A stretch of 64,000 bases of DNA from Streptomyces sp. H27-C3 (GTDB lineage: Bacteria > Actinomycetota > Actinomycetes > Streptomycetales > Streptomycetaceae). Every line of letters starts with the position of its first letter. Position 1 is the stretch's first letter. Where the stretch lies: the NCBI RefSeq assembly GCF_030063415.1, contig NZ_JASITA010000012.1, positions 78,073 through 142,072 of the forward strand, given 5' to 3'. The position numbers were made by a program, and so were the translations under genes. Below are positions 34,259 to 43,362 of the stretch, one piece after another. Below the pieces are notes generated by a model that did no database searches, was not told where the DNA came from, and saw nothing but the letters and a program-made list of their open reading frames with translations.

Positions 34259-34271
34259 AGGAGCAAGGAAC

Positions 34272-34757
34272 ATGAACGGGGACGCCCAGAGACCGCAGGC
34301 CGTACGGGAGGGCCCGTACCGGCTGCGCAATGTAGGCAGCGGGCTACTCCTGGAGGTGTACGGCGGGGCCAAGGGCAGTGGCGCCAACGTCCAGCAGGGC
34401 AAGGAGAGCGGCGCCCCGGCGCAGCAGTGGCTGATCAGCGCCGTGCACAGCGGCGGCGGCCTCTACCACCTGGTGAACGCCGCGAGCGACAAGCGGCTCG
34501 ACGTGGCCGGGGCGTCGACGGAGAACGGCGCCAACGTCCAGCAGTGGAAGGCCAATAACTTCGGCGCCCAGGAGTGGGTGATCGAGCAGCATCTGGACGC
34601 CCCGGGGACGGTCACCCTGATCAGCTGGGTGAGCGGGCTGCTCCTTGAGGTCGCCCACGGCAGCACGGACGATGGCGCGAATGTGCGGCAGTGGGAGGAC
34701 ACCGACTCCCCCGGCCAGTGGTGGCAGTTGGAGCCGCTGCCCGGAGATTCTCTCTAG
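34272..34757 (+). CDS. RICIN-domain (beta-trefoil) lectin-like protein, no signal peptide
   Basis: A 161-residue protein that is almost entirely one ricin B-type beta trefoil. Three repeats are visible, each with a hydrophobic strand, a Gly/Ala-rich turn and a QW-type motif: SGLLLEVYGGAKGSGANVQQ, KRLDVAGASTENGANVQQW and SGLLLEVAHGSTDDGANVRQW. It begins MNGDAQRPQAV with no export signal, so it should be cytoplasmic unless released another way. Most actinomycete ricin domains are attached to secreted glycosidases. ATG 34272 has AAGGAG eight bases upstream, and the gene follows arsR by 13 bp. Confidence 0.88.
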   Translation: MNGDAQRPQAVREGPYRLRNVGSGLLLEVYGGAKGSGANVQQGKESGAPAQQWLISAVHSGGGLYHLVNAASDKRLDVAGASTENGANVQQWKANNFGAQEWVIEQHLDAPGTVTLISWVSGLLLEVAHGSTDDGANVRQWEDTDSPGQWWQLEPLPGDSL

Positions 34758-34765
34758 AAGGCCGA

Positions 34766-34862
34766 TGAAGATCTTGCTCCGGCCGCCCGGATCACCCCGG
34801 ATTGCCAGTAAATGCCAATCCCGTCGAACTGGTGTAACACGGGCGTGATTTCAAGATCTTCA
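34766..34862. repeat. Separated inverted repeat between convergent genes
   Basis: TGAAGATCTTG at 34766-34776 is matched by its reverse complement at 34852-34862, with 75 bp between. Inside is a smaller pair, GGATTG/CAATCC near 34799-34820. The region is AT-richer than its flanks and lies between the convergent ricin and methyltransferase genes. It may form a terminator-like structure for both. Confidence 0.45.
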
Positions 34863-34876
34863 GGACACCCCCCTAG

Positions 34877-35785
34877 TCAGTCGCGGCGAGCGACATGCAC
34901 CGTGCGCGCGGTCAGCAGGAACACGTCGGGGCGCTGTCGCAGCCCCGCCGGGTCCGCCGGGTCGAGGAGCCGGTCGAGTGTGGTGATGTCGTCGGCCGCC
35001 AGCCGGTCGGCGAGCTTGTCCCGCTGCCGGGCGAAAGTGTCGACGACCTGCTCGCGCGCCTCGCCGGTGAGTGGGGCCGCGAGGTCGAGCAGGAAGGAAC
35101 GGGTGCCGGCCGGCGTCAGTCCGGCGGCGGCCAGCAGCGCGCTCCAGTCCTCGGCTTCCTGCTTCACGCCGGGCAGTTCGGCCCGCATCCCGGCGAACCA
35201 GTCCCCCGTCACGGCCTCGATGCGCGCCTCAAGCCCCGGCCTCCCGATCCCGATGTCACGCGGCAGACGGCGCGGCGGCAGCCCGCCCTCGACCAGGGCG
35301 ACCAGACCGCCGGGGCGCAGCAGCCGGGCGAAGTCGGTGAGCGCCTCGCGCTGGTCCCCCACGTGGTGCAGGGTGTTGGCGGCCCAGATGATGTCGGCAT
35401 CACCCAACGCGCCGAGCCCGTCCGCGAGTTCCGCTTCATGGGTACATACCCGATCCCCCAGACCGGCCCGTTCGGCCCGTGCCCGGGTGCGCTCCAGGAG
35501 GGCCGGGGTGCCGTCCACGGCGACGATCTCGGCCTCCGGAAAGGCCTCGGCGAGCAGGCAGGTGATGACCCCGGGGCCGCTGCCGAGGTCGAGGACGCGG
35601 CGCACCCCGCGGGGCTCCTGGAAGCGCTCGGCGATCCAGGCCGCGGCTTGCTCGTACACCGGGCGGTGCACCTCGGCCTCTCGCTCCAGGTGGGCGCCCA
35701 TCGCGCCCCAGTCCATGGTGGCGTGGTCGTGACCGTGGTGGTGGGCGTTGTCGTGACCGGGCTCGTGACCGTGGTGAGGGCTCAT
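34877..35785 (-). CDS. Class I SAM-dependent methyltransferase with His-rich N-terminus
   Basis: A 302-residue methyltransferase. The SAM loop VLDLGSGPGVITCLLAEAFP is near residue 64, followed by IVAVDGTPALLERTRARAE, DADIIWAANTLHHVGD and LRPGGLVALVEGGLP. The first 24 residues have ten histidines (PHHGHEPGHDNAHHHGHDH), which might bind metal. The substrate is unknown. ATG 35785 is the first start before the His-rich segment, with TGGAG a few bases upstream. It lies 71 bp after the AraC-type regulator on the same strand. Confidence 0.85.
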   Translation of the reverse strand: MSPHHGHEPGHDNAHHHGHDHATMDWGAMGAHLEREAEVHRPVYEQAAAWIAERFQEPRGVRRVLDLGSGPGVITCLLAEAFPEAEIVAVDGTPALLERTRARAERAGLGDRVCTHEAELADGLGALGDADIIWAANTLHHVGDQREALTDFARLLRPGGLVALVEGGLPPRRLPRDIGIGRPGLEARIEAVTGDWFAGMRAELPGVKQEAEDWSALLAAAGLTPAGTRSFLLDLAAPLTGEAREQVVDTFARQRDKLADRLAADDITTLDRLLDPADPAGLRQRPDVFLLTARTVHVARRD

Positions 35786-35856
35786 GTCTCCAGCGTCCCG
35801 GCACCGCGCCGATTCGGCGAACTTATTTGCCGCTCCCGCAAAAAGTGCCGGGATGC

Positions 35857-36789
35857 TCAGGGGAGGGAGCGGTGTTCCTGCGGGCTGATCCCCCGGACCC
35901 GCTTGAAGGCGGCGCTCAGCGCGAAGGAACCGCTGTAGCCGACCTGACGCGCCACCGCACCCACCGTGGCGTCCGGCTCCCGCAACAGATCCGCGGCGAG
36001 CGCGAGCCGCCACCCCGTGAGGTAGGCCATCGGGGGCTCCCCCACCAGCTCGGTGAATCGCCGGGCAAGACCGGCCCGTGAGACCCCGGCCTTCGCCGCG
36101 AGCGAGGCCACCGTCCAGGAGTGGGCGGGGTCGTCCTGCATCAGGCGCAGTGCCTGCCCGACGACGGGGTCGGCCATCGCCAGGTACCAGGCCGGCGCCT
36201 CGGCCTGCGGCCGGGAGAACCACGATCGCAGGGTGGCGATCAGCAACAGGTCGAGCAGCCGGTCCAGCATCACGCTCTGCCCCGGCTCGTCCCTGCTGAT
36301 CTCCTCGTCGAGCACCGGCATCAGCGGGCAGTTCCACTCGTCGGCGGCCAGAAAGACGAGGGGCGGCAGTGCGCTGAGCAGCCGCCCGCTGACCTCTCCG
36401 GCCATCTGGTAGGTGCCGATCAGGACGGACGCGGCCCCGTCCGGGCTGTCGCCCCAGGTCCGTACGCCGAGGTGCATCGCCTCGGCCAGCGGCTCCCCCT
36501 GGAGCGTGCCGCACGTCCCGCCGGGCCCGATCCGGGCCCGCGGCGGGCTCGCCGGATCATCGGCCCAGGTGTACGCGTCGGGGCCGCGCGCGATCGCGAC
36601 ATCGCCGGGGCGCAGCAGCACCGGGTCGCCGCCGTCGGGCAGCACCCAGGCGTCACCGCGTGTCATGCACATCAGGGTGAGCGGTGCCCGGTCCTCGACC
36701 CGTACCGCCCAGGGCGGGTTCATCACGGCCCGCATGAGGAAGGCTCCCCGGGCGCGCGGCCCGTCGAGGAGTCCGGCGAGAGCGTCCAT
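35857..36789 (-). CDS. AraC-family transcriptional regulator with cupin sensor domain
   Basis: A 310-residue regulator. The N-terminal half is a cupin-type AraC ligand domain (LMCMTRGDAWVLPDGGD, LLRPGDVAIARG). The C-terminal hundred residues contain two helix-turn-helices: WTVASLAAKAGVSRAGLARR and ATVGAVARQVGYSGSFALSA, followed by FKRVRGISPQEHR. It is divergent from the NmrA-like oxidoreductase gene across an 80-bp space and most likely controls it, a common arrangement. ATG 36789 was chosen; an earlier in-frame start adds seven residues. Confidence 0.9.
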   Translation of the reverse strand: MDALAGLLDGPRARGAFLMRAVMNPPWAVRVEDRAPLTLMCMTRGDAWVLPDGGDPVLLRPGDVAIARGPDAYTWADDPASPPRARIGPGGTCGTLQGEPLAEAMHLGVRTWGDSPDGAASVLIGTYQMAGEVSGRLLSALPPLVFLAADEWNCPLMPVLDEEISRDEPGQSVMLDRLLDLLLIATLRSWFSRPQAEAPAWYLAMADPVVGQALRLMQDDPAHSWTVASLAAKAGVSRAGLARRFTELVGEPPMAYLTGWRLALAADLLREPDATVGAVARQVGYSGSFALSAAFKRVRGISPQEHRSLP

Positions 36790-36869
36790 GGCCTCAGCGT
36801 AGACGTACACGCATGGAGTTGAGTCTCTGGAGCATGGCCCGTCCAGGCGTGGGCGCCGAAGCTTGAGGC

Positions 36870-37715
36870 ATGACAGAAAACGTGAAGCAGCAGACGGTGT
36901 TGGTGACGAGCGGCACGGGCAAGACGGGCCGCCGGGTCGTCGAGCGTCTCGCCTCCCTGGGCGTGACGGTCAGATCGGGATCGCGCAGGGGAGAGGTGAA
37001 GTTCGACTGGGAGGACGAGTCGACGTGGGGTCCGGCGCTGCGGGGTGCGGACGCCGCGTATGTGGCGTACTACCCGGACCTGGCCGCCCCCGGCGCACCG
37101 GAAGCGGTGCGGGCGCTCGGGCGGATCGCGGTGGAGAACGGGGTGCGGCGGCTGGTGCTGCTGTCGGGGCGCGGCGAGCCCGAGGCGGTTGGCGCAGAGA
37201 ACGCGCTGCGCGAGTGCGGCGCCGAACTGACCGTCGTACGCGGCAGCTTCTTCGCGCAGAACTTCAGCGAGGGCCCGATGGCCGAAGGGGTGCTCGCCGG
37301 TGAAGTCGCGTTCCCCGGGGGCGACACGGCGGAGCCGTGGGTGCACGTCGACGACCTGGCCGATGTGGTGGTGGCGGCGCTGACGGAGGAGGGGCATGCG
37401 GGGCTGGTGCACGAGCTGACCGGGCCGCGGCTGCTGACCTTTGCCGAGGTGGTGGCGGAGATCGCGGAGGCGACGGGGCGCGAGGTGCGGTACGTGCCGG
37501 TGACAGGGCCGCAGTACGCGCAGACGCTCCAGCAGTACGGGATGCCGGCGCCGGAGGCCGACTGGCTGGCCGCACTGTTCGGCACGCTGCTCGACGGGCA
37601 CAACGCGGCGACGACGGACGGGGTGAAGCGGGTGCTGGGCCGGGAGCCGAAGGACTTCACCGAGTTCGCACGGGAGGCGGCGGCCGCGGGCGACTGGACG
37701 GACCACGCGGGGTAG
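36870..37715 (+). CDS. NmrA/SDR-like NAD(P)H-binding protein
   Basis: A 281-residue atypical short-chain dehydrogenase of the NmrA/NAD(P)-binding group. The nucleotide loop is VLVTSGTGKTGRRV at residues 10-23; RRLVLLSGRGEPEAVG, VRGSFFAQNFSEGPM, EPWVHVDDLADVVVAAL and HELTGPRLLTFAEVV follow in family order. Members bind NAD(P)H and either reduce small carbonyls or act as redox sensors. ATG 36870 follows TTGAGG. The adjacent divergent AraC gene is the probable regulator. Confidence 0.9.
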   Translation: MTENVKQQTVLVTSGTGKTGRRVVERLASLGVTVRSGSRRGEVKFDWEDESTWGPALRGADAAYVAYYPDLAAPGAPEAVRALGRIAVENGVRRLVLLSGRGEPEAVGAENALRECGAELTVVRGSFFAQNFSEGPMAEGVLAGEVAFPGGDTAEPWVHVDDLADVVVAALTEEGHAGLVHELTGPRLLTFAEVVAEIAEATGREVRYVPVTGPQYAQTLQQYGMPAPEADWLAALFGTLLDGHNAATTDGVKRVLGREPKDFTEFAREAAAAGDWTDHAG

Positions 37716-37833
37716 GGGGCGCGGGGAGAGAATGGCGCGCGGGGGGCGGGCCGCTGCGGCGCCCCGCCCGCCCGGGTCCCGGCCCCCGGTACCTGGCAGA
37801 CGGCCACCCGGACCCGCTTCGTAGGATCGACCC

Positions 37834-38377
37834 GTGACAACGGGGACAGAGACCGGCTGGGCGCCGCCGACAGAGACCGAACGACTGCTGTACGAGGCGA
37901 AGGCGCGGGGGGGACGGGGAGGCGGAGCTCGACCCGCTCTCCCGCAGTCGGCTGTACGTACTCCTCCCCCGTCTGGACGCCGACACCCCCGACTTCGTCG
38001 CCCCGCCGCGTTCGCAGCGCGACCCCGCCTCGGGCCGGACGCGCTTCCCCGTCCTGACGCCAGGGCTGCGGCCGCCGGACGGCAGGGTCCTCACCACGGT
38101 CGCGTACGACTACGGGCGCGCCGTGAACCTGGCCCGCTGGGGGCTGTCGGCCCGGTTCTGCGCTCCTCCCGAGGCGGAGCAGGCGATCGTGCACGCGGGT
38201 GCGCTGAGCAGGGCGGCATACGACTCGTGGGCGGAGTTCTCCGCGGCGTACGCACTCGGGCGGGTCCTGCGCTTCGACGAGGAGGAGTACGGGTGCTTCT
38301 ACGAGCAGAGCGTCGCCGCCCATCGTCTCCTCGCGGAGAACGAGGACAGTCCGTGGCTGAACGTCCCGTGGCGCTGA
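37834..38377 (+). pseudogene. DUF1266 protein gene with a single-base frameshift in a G run
   Basis: A GTG at 37834 (TAGGAT six bases before, no ribosome site) opens TGTETGWAPPTETERLLYEA. At a run of seven Gs (37907-37913) this frame becomes Arg/Pro-rich. Dropping one G restores a natural protein (EAELDPLSRSRLYVLLP) that continues in one frame through VNLARWGLSARFCAPPEAEQ, YDSWAEFSAAYALGRVLRFD and ends NVPWR at TGA 38375-38377. The joined protein would be about 180 residues with the DUF1266 pattern (LaRWG...SW..F..aYalGR). It is a real frameshift, a phase-variable tract or a sequencing error. Confidence 0.75.
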
Positions 38378-38428
38378 ATCCGGGCGCCCGTCGCCCGCGT
38401 GCGCGGGAGGGGGCGGGCGCCCGGCCGG

Positions 38429-38734
38429 TCAGCTCGCCCCGTGCCCGGGTGCGATCTCCTCGATGCGGCGGGCCAGTTCGAGGTCCAGCGCGGTGACCAC
38501 GCTCCCCGCGCTGTGCGTGTTCACGGTCAGGGCGACGGTGTTGTAGCCGAGGGTCAGTTCGGAGTGGTGGTTCAGCTCCTCTTGGATCCCGGCGACATGG
38601 ACGACCAGTGCGGTCGCCGCGAAGTGTGTGCCGAGCCGGTAGGTGCGGGCGATCCTGTCGTCGCCCAGCGACCAGCCGGGCAGCTCGCGGAGCCGATCCT
38701 CGATCTCCTTCCGCGACAGCGGCTCATCGGTCAT
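38429..38734 (-). CDS. Pterin-4a-carbinolamine dehydratase-like protein
   Basis: A 101-residue protein matching the PCD/DCoH family. The active-site pattern [EH]HHPE-like appears as EELNHHSELTLGYNTVALTV near residues 53-72, with LPGWSLGDDRIARTYRL at the N-terminus and the end ARRIEEIA. It would dehydrate 4a-hydroxytetrahydropterin or act as an accessory protein. No pterin-dependent hydroxylase is nearby. ATG 38734 has GGGAG six bases upstream. It is divergent from the XRE regulator gene. Confidence 0.88.
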   Translation of the reverse strand: MTDEPLSRKEIEDRLRELPGWSLGDDRIARTYRLGTHFAATALVVHVAGIQEELNHHSELTLGYNTVALTVNTHSAGSVVTALDLELARRIEEIAPGHGAS

Positions 38735-38854
38735 GGCGGACTCCCTCCGTGATGGTGTTGCGGTGCCGGTCAGCCTCCCACTTTCCGGCCCGGGAGTACG
38801 CCGACGCGCTGCCACGGAAGCGCGGCGCCGCCCGTGTCCGCGTACCTTTCCCCC

Positions 38855-39673
38855 ATGACTCTTACCTCGGCCGATCGAGGCGTGGGGCCCCTGCTGCGGG
38901 GGTGGCGTGATCAACGGCGGATCAGCCAGCTCGAGTTGGCTCTGCGCGCCGACTCGTCGGCCCGGCACATCAGCTTCGTCGAGACGGGCAGGTCCCGGCC
39001 GAGCGAGGAGCTGCTGCTGAGGCTCGCCGAGCACCTTGATGTCCCGGTGCGTGAGCGCAACGCCCTGCTCCTGGCGGCCGGTTACGCCCCGCGGTTCAGC
39101 CAGACCCCGCTCGACGACCCGGCCATGGGCGCCGTGCGCCAGGGCATCGAGCAGCTCCTCCAGGGCTACGAGCCGTATCCGGCGCTCGTCGTCGACGCCT
39201 CGTACACCGTGGTGGCCGCGAATCGCGGCATCATGATGCTCCTGGAGGGCGTGCCCGAGCGGCTTCTCGCGCCGCCGCTGAACGCGATGCGGCTGACCCT
39301 GCACCCGGAGGGCCTGGCCCCGCGCATCCGCAATCTGCGGGAGTGGCGTGGGCACCTGCTGGCCCAGATGGAGCGCCAGATCGCCCTGGTCAGGTCGGAC
39401 GCGCTGCGTGCGGTGTACGACGAGGTCGCCGCCTATCCCCTGCCGGAGCGCGCCGACGGCGCCGGGGCCGACGGCCCCGCCCCGGACGATCCGCCGTACC
39501 CCTACTTCGCGCTGCCGCTCCAGGTCGAGCACGACGGGCAGGTGCTGTCCTTCATCTCGTCCGTCTCGACCTTCAACACGCCGTTGGACGTGACGGTCGC
39601 GGAGCTGGCCATCGAGACGTTCCTCCCGGCCGACCCGGCGACGGTCAAGTACCTCCGGTCGACGGCTCCTTAG
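38855..39673 (+). CDS. XRE-family regulator with MmyB-like ligand domain
   Basis: A 272-residue regulator. The N-terminal XRE helix-turn-helix is RRISQLELALRADSSARHIS followed by FVETGRSRPSEELLLRLAEH. The remainder is the MmyB-like C-terminal domain (VPVRERNALLLAAGYAPRF, EPYPALVVDASYTVVAANRG, LSFISSVSTFNTPLDVTVAE). Such regulators often control a neighbouring reductase. No Shine-Dalgarno is seen; TACCTT six bases before the ATG suggests a leaderless transcript. It ends three bases before the convergent membrane-protein gene. Confidence 0.9.
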   Translation: MTLTSADRGVGPLLRGWRDQRRISQLELALRADSSARHISFVETGRSRPSEELLLRLAEHLDVPVRERNALLLAAGYAPRFSQTPLDDPAMGAVRQGIEQLLQGYEPYPALVVDASYTVVAANRGIMMLLEGVPERLLAPPLNAMRLTLHPEGLAPRIRNLREWRGHLLAQMERQIALVRSDALRAVYDEVAAYPLPERADGAGADGPAPDDPPYPYFALPLQVEHDGQVLSFISSVSTFNTPLDVTVAELAIETFLPADPATVKYLRSTAP

Positions 39674-39676
39674 CGC

Positions 39677-40090
39677 TCAGCCCCGGGCGCGCAACGCCAG
39701 GTACTGGATTCCGGCGAAGCCCGCCACGACCGCGGCCTGCGCCGGGATCCAGGTCATGCCCACGGCGGTCGGCGAGAACCAGAGGACGAGCGAGGCAAGA
39801 CTGGCGACGGCCCACGCCAGATTGACCTCGACGACGGTCTTCACCGCGAAGGCCGGCGGCTGCGGACGCGAGGCGAGGTAACCGACGTACGCCCCGAACA
39901 GCACCAGGAGGACGCCGAGCCCGAGCAGCAGGGTGGACCCGACCCCGAGGAGCTTCCCGACGGGACCGGAGGCGGCGACGTACACCAGCCCGTTGCCCGT
40001 GGTGACCACGGCGTCGAGGGCGAGGAATCGACGCAGCGTCGTCTGCGGCTCGGTGGTCCTCGACAGGGCGGTGAGCAGGGTTGCGGACAT
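39677..40090 (-). CDS. Small integral membrane protein, four predicted helices
   Basis: A 137-residue protein with four hydrophobic segments: around residues 22-44, 48-70 (STLLLGLGVLLVLFGAYVGY), 83-103 and 110-132. Short charged loops lie between. It starts MSATLLTALSRTTEPQ with GGAGG ten bases upstream. It resembles actinomycete hypothetical membrane proteins often encoded near XRE or oxidoreductase genes, but I cannot assign a function. It converges tail to tail with the XRE gene. Confidence 0.8.
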   Translation of the reverse strand: MSATLLTALSRTTEPQTTLRRFLALDAVVTTGNGLVYVAASGPVGKLLGVGSTLLLGLGVLLVLFGAYVGYLASRPQPPAFAVKTVVEVNLAWAVASLASLVLWFSPTAVGMTWIPAQAAVVAGFAGIQYLALRARG

Positions 40091-40315
40091 GACGAATCAG
40101 CCTCCATCGAGGTTGTACGGGGCGGCGGGCCCGGGTCCCGGACGGAGTGCGCCGTCCGGGACCCGGTGATGACCACGATGCCGCTCCGCGCGGGGAGCGT
40201 CGATTACCTCCCGGGTAGTGGAGCGGCGTCGGGCCCGGAATGAAGCAGGCTGCTTTCAGCCTCACTTCGAGCCACCCGTCACTCGGGCCCCATCGCGTCG
40301 ACTACGGTTCACCGT

Positions 40316-40687
40316 GTGTGTGATCGCAGTCGCAGAGGGTTGTTGGCGCTGATGGTGGCGCTGCTTGCCGTGTGCTTCTGTACAGCGGCCGGCTCGCCCA
40401 CGCATGTGCACCGGTTGTCCCACGCCGTCGCGGCGGTCCAGCATGTGGCCCAGCCGGTTGACGCGCCCGCCGCGCCCGCGCCGCACCAGCCGGGCGACCA
40501 CTGTTCGCGCGAGCGGGGCTCCGTCTCCCTGGCGGGCCCTGACCGCCTCCCGGCCACGGAAGCGGCCCCGGAGCACGCGGCCGACGCGCAGGGCGCCGTC
40601 CGCCGCGCCACTCCGCGCCGAGCCCCCGACCCACCGTCGCCGGGGTCCTCCACCGCGCAATCGCTCCTCTGTCTCTGGCGCATCTAG
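40316..40687 (+). CDS. Small secreted or membrane-anchored protein, unknown function
   Basis: A 123-residue protein with an N-terminal hydrophobic stretch ([20 protein letters not shown]) that works as a signal peptide or anchor. The rest is Ala/Pro/His-rich and likely extended, with histidines in [16 protein letters not shown] and a Cys in GDHCSRE, ending [12 protein letters not shown] 40316 has no Shine-Dalgarno; TACGGT lies seven bases upstream, so the transcript may be leaderless. It precedes the PLP-synthase/MFS pair by 107 bp in the same direction. I do not recognise the family. The His/Cys content could reflect metal binding. Confidence 0.65.
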   Translation: MCDRSRRGLLALMVALLAVCFCTAAGSPTHVHRLSHAVAAVQHVAQPVDAPAAPAPHQPGDHCSRERGSVSLAGPDRLPATEAAPEHAADAQGAVRRATPRRAPDPPSPGSSTAQSLLCLWRI

Positions 40688-40794
40688 AAGACCGCCCCCG
40701 GACCGGGCAGTCGGTCCCTCACCCCTGCCCGCTGCGGGCGGGGGTGAGCCGCTGTCGTACGGCGCTCTTCATCCTTGACCAGAAAGCAGTCACG

Positions 40795-42000
40795 ATGCAT
40801 CAGCCCTCAGCCGACCTGCTCTCCCGCGGTGTCGGCCGCTCACTCGCCGCCGCGGTCGGCAACACCCCTGTCGTATGGGTCTCGGACCCCCTCACCCCGC
40901 CCGGACGCGGATTCTGGGCCAAACTCGAAGGCTTCAACCCCGGTGGTCTCAAGGACCGTCCGGCCCTCCACATGGTCGCCCGAGCCCGCGCCCGCGGTGA
41001 GCTGGCGCCCGGCGCCGAGATCGTGGAGTCCACCAGCGGCACCTTCGGCCTGGGACTCGCGCTCGCCGGGAAGGTCCACGGCCACCCCGTCACCGTCGTC
41101 ACCGACCCGGGTCTGGAGCCGGACATGCACCGGCTGCTGCGCGCCCAGGGCGCCGAGGTCGACGTGGTCACCGCCCCGCATCCGGTGGGCGGTTGGCAGG
41201 AGGCCAGGCGGGCGCGGGTGCGCGCGCTGCTGGCCGAGCGGCCCGGGGCGTGGTGCCCGGACCAGTACGCGAATCCGGACAACGTGGACGCGTATGCCCC
41301 GCTGGCGCACGAACTGTCCGCCCGGCTCGGCGCGATCGACATCCTGGTCGTCAGCGTCGGCACCGGCGGCCACTCCGCGGGCATCAGCAGTGTCCTGCGG
41401 ACCCTCGCCCCGCACCTGCGGGTCATCGGCGTGGACGCCACCGGCTCCACGATCTTCGGCCAGCCCGCCAGGTCGCGTCTGATGCGCGGCCTCGGCAGCA
41501 GCATCCATCCGCGCAACGTCGCCTACGAGCAGTTCGCCGAGGTGCACTGGGTCGCGCCCGCCGAGGCCGTGTGGACCTGCCGTCGCCTCGCGGGATCCCA
41601 CTATGTCTCCGGTGGCTGGAGCGTGGGCGCGGTGGCGCTCGTCGCCAGCTGGATCGCTCGTACGTACCCCTTGGGCACCAGCATCGCGGCGGTCTTCCCT
41701 GACGGTCCGCACCGCTATCTGTCGACCATCTACAACGACGACTACTGCCGCGAACACGACCTGCTCGGCGGGCGGCCCGCCGACGCACCCGACGAGATCG
41801 GCCACCCGTCGGAGCGGGAGGCCGTCCGCTGGACGATGTGCCGTCGTGTCTTCGCGCCCGCCCGGGAGACCGCCCCGCCCGAAGTCGTCGCATCCACGCG
41901 GGAGATCACCGCATCGGGGCAGGAAATCGCCGCCCCGATGCCGGAGATCGCCGCATCCGTGACGCAGGCCGGCGCACCCGCACCTGAGGTCGGCCGATGA
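40795..42000 (+). CDS. PLP-dependent cysteine synthase-family protein
   Basis: A 401-residue fold-type II PLP enzyme. The Schiff-base lysine is Lys 53 in [12 protein letters not shown], the substrate loop is [14 protein letters not shown] near residue 77, and the phosphate-binding glycines are [13 protein letters not shown] near 190. It is related to O-acetylserine sulfhydrylase and cystathionine synthase, so a beta-replacement making an unusual amino acid is plausible. The last 55 residues are a repetitive EIAA/P-type tail outside the fold. The stop overlaps the MFS start as ATGA. ATG 40795 has only a weak AGAAAG site. Confidence 0.88.
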   Translation: MHQPSADLLSRGVGRSLAAAVGNTPVVWVSDPLTPPGRGFWAKLEGFNPGGLKDRPALHMVARARARGELAPGAEIVESTSGTFGLGLALAGKVHGHPVTVVTDPGLEPDMHRLLRAQGAEVDVVTAPHPVGGWQEARRARVRALLAERPGAWCPDQYANPDNVDAYAPLAHELSARLGAIDILVVSVGTGGHSAGISSVLRTLAPHLRVIGVDATGSTIFGQPARSRLMRGLGSSIHPRNVAYEQFAEVHWVAPAEAVWTCRRLAGSHYVSGGWSVGAVALVASWIARTYPLGTSIAAVFPDGPHRYLSTIYNDDYCREHDLLGGRPADAPDEIGHPSEREAVRWTMCRRVFAPARETAPPEVVASTREITASGQEIAAPMPEIAASVTQAGAPAPEVGR

Positions 42001-43286
42001 CCGCGGGGGTCCTCGCCCAGGTGCGATCCTACGACCGCAGTGTCCAACTGCTGCTGCTCAACCAGTTCACCATCAACCTGGGCTTCTACATGCTGATGCC
42101 CTTCCTCGCCCAGCACCTGTCCGGGCGGCTCGCCCTGACCGGCTGGCTGGTCGGGCTGATCCTGGGCATGCGCAACTTCAGCCAGCAGGGCATGTTCCTC
42201 CTCGGCGGCACCCTCGCCGACCGCTTCGGCTACAAGCCGCTGATCGTGGCCGGCTGCGTCCTGCGCACCATCGCCTTCGCCGCACTCGGCCTGGTCGACT
42301 CGGTCCCCGGGCTGCTGGCCGCATCGGCGGCCACCGGCTTCGCGGGAGCCCTGTTCAACCCGGCGGTACGCGCCTATCTGGCCCGCGACGCGGGTGAGCG
42401 GCGCGTCGAGGCCTTCGCCCTGTTCAACATCTTCTACCAGGCCGGCATTTTGGCGGGGCCCCTCATCGGGCTCGCCCTGACCCGCGTCGACTTCAAGCTG
42501 ACCTGCCTGGTGTCGGCCGCGGTCTTCGCCGTCCTGACCGTGGTGCAGGTGCGCGCCCTGCCGCAGGCCCGCGGGGACTCCGGCGGCGGCGTCAAGCGCG
42601 AGAGCATCGGCCGGCAGTGGCGCCAGGTGCTGGCCAACCGGCCGTTCCTGCTCTTCGCCGCCTCGATGACCGGCTCGTACGTGCTGTCCTTCCAGGTCTA
42701 TCTCGCGCTGCCGATGGCGCTGCGCGACGCGGCCCCCGACGAGACGGCCGCGACGATCGGCACGAGCACCCTGTTCGGCGTCTCCGGCCTGGCCACCATC
42801 CTCGGCCAGACCCGCGTCACCGCCTGGTGCAGGAGGAACTGGACGTCCGACCGGGCCATCACCGTCGGCCTGGCGCTGATGGGCGCGGCCTTCCTGCCGC
42901 TCCTGATGCCCGTACCGGCGGCGGGGCCCGGCCGCTTGATCGGCGCCATGGCGCCCGCGGTGCTGTGCGGGCTCCTGCTGGCGGTGGCCACGATGATCAT
43001 CTACCCGTTCGAGATGGACACGATCGTCACCCTCGCCCAGGAGCGGCTCGTCGCCACGCACTACGGGCTGTACAACACCATCTGCGGGGTCGGCATCACC
43101 GCGGGCAACCTCCTGACCGGCGCGGCCCTGGACGCGTCCCGCCGCACCGGCGTGCCGTCCCTTCCCTGGCTCTCGCTGACGGCCCTGGGGCTGGCCTGTG
43201 CGGGCGCGATCCATCTTCTGTCGCGCAACGGAAGTCTCGCGGCGGCACCGAGGAACCCGGCCGCGTCACTGGCCGGGCGGCGCTAG
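41997..43286 (+). CDS. MFS transporter, probable exporter
   Basis: A 429-residue major facilitator protein with twelve likely membrane helices. The loop 2-3 signature is [13 protein letters not shown] near residue 76; [18 protein letters not shown] and [15 protein letters not shown] suit drug/metabolite efflux members. Its ATG overlaps the stop of the PLP synthase gene (ATGA), so the two are translated together. The simplest model is a small amino-acid-derived product made by the synthase and exported by this protein. The substrate is unknown. Confidence 0.9.
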   Translation: MTAGVLAQVRSYDRSVQLLLLNQFTINLGFYMLMPFLAQHLSGRLALTGWLVGLILGMRNFSQQGMFLLGGTLADRFGYKPLIVAGCVLRTIAFAALGLVDSVPGLLAASAATGFAGALFNPAVRAYLARDAGERRVEAFALFNIFYQAGILAGPLIGLALTRVDFKLTCLVSAAVFAVLTVVQVRALPQARGDSGGGVKRESIGRQWRQVLANRPFLLFAASMTGSYVLSFQVYLALPMALRDAAPDETAATIGTSTLFGVSGLATILGQTRVTAWCRRNWTSDRAITVGLALMGAAFLPLLMPVPAAGPGRLIGAMAPAVLCGLLLAVATMIIYPFEMDTIVTLAQERLVATHYGLYNTICGVGITAGNLLTGAALDASRRTGVPSLPWLSLTALGLACAGAIHLLSRNGSLAAAPRNPAASLAGRR

Positions 43287-43362
43287 CGCCGGGCACGGCC
43301 AAGGACTGAGCAGGGGACGTACGGCGCGCACAGCGGCGTACGTCCCCGTTGCGCGCGGCGCC

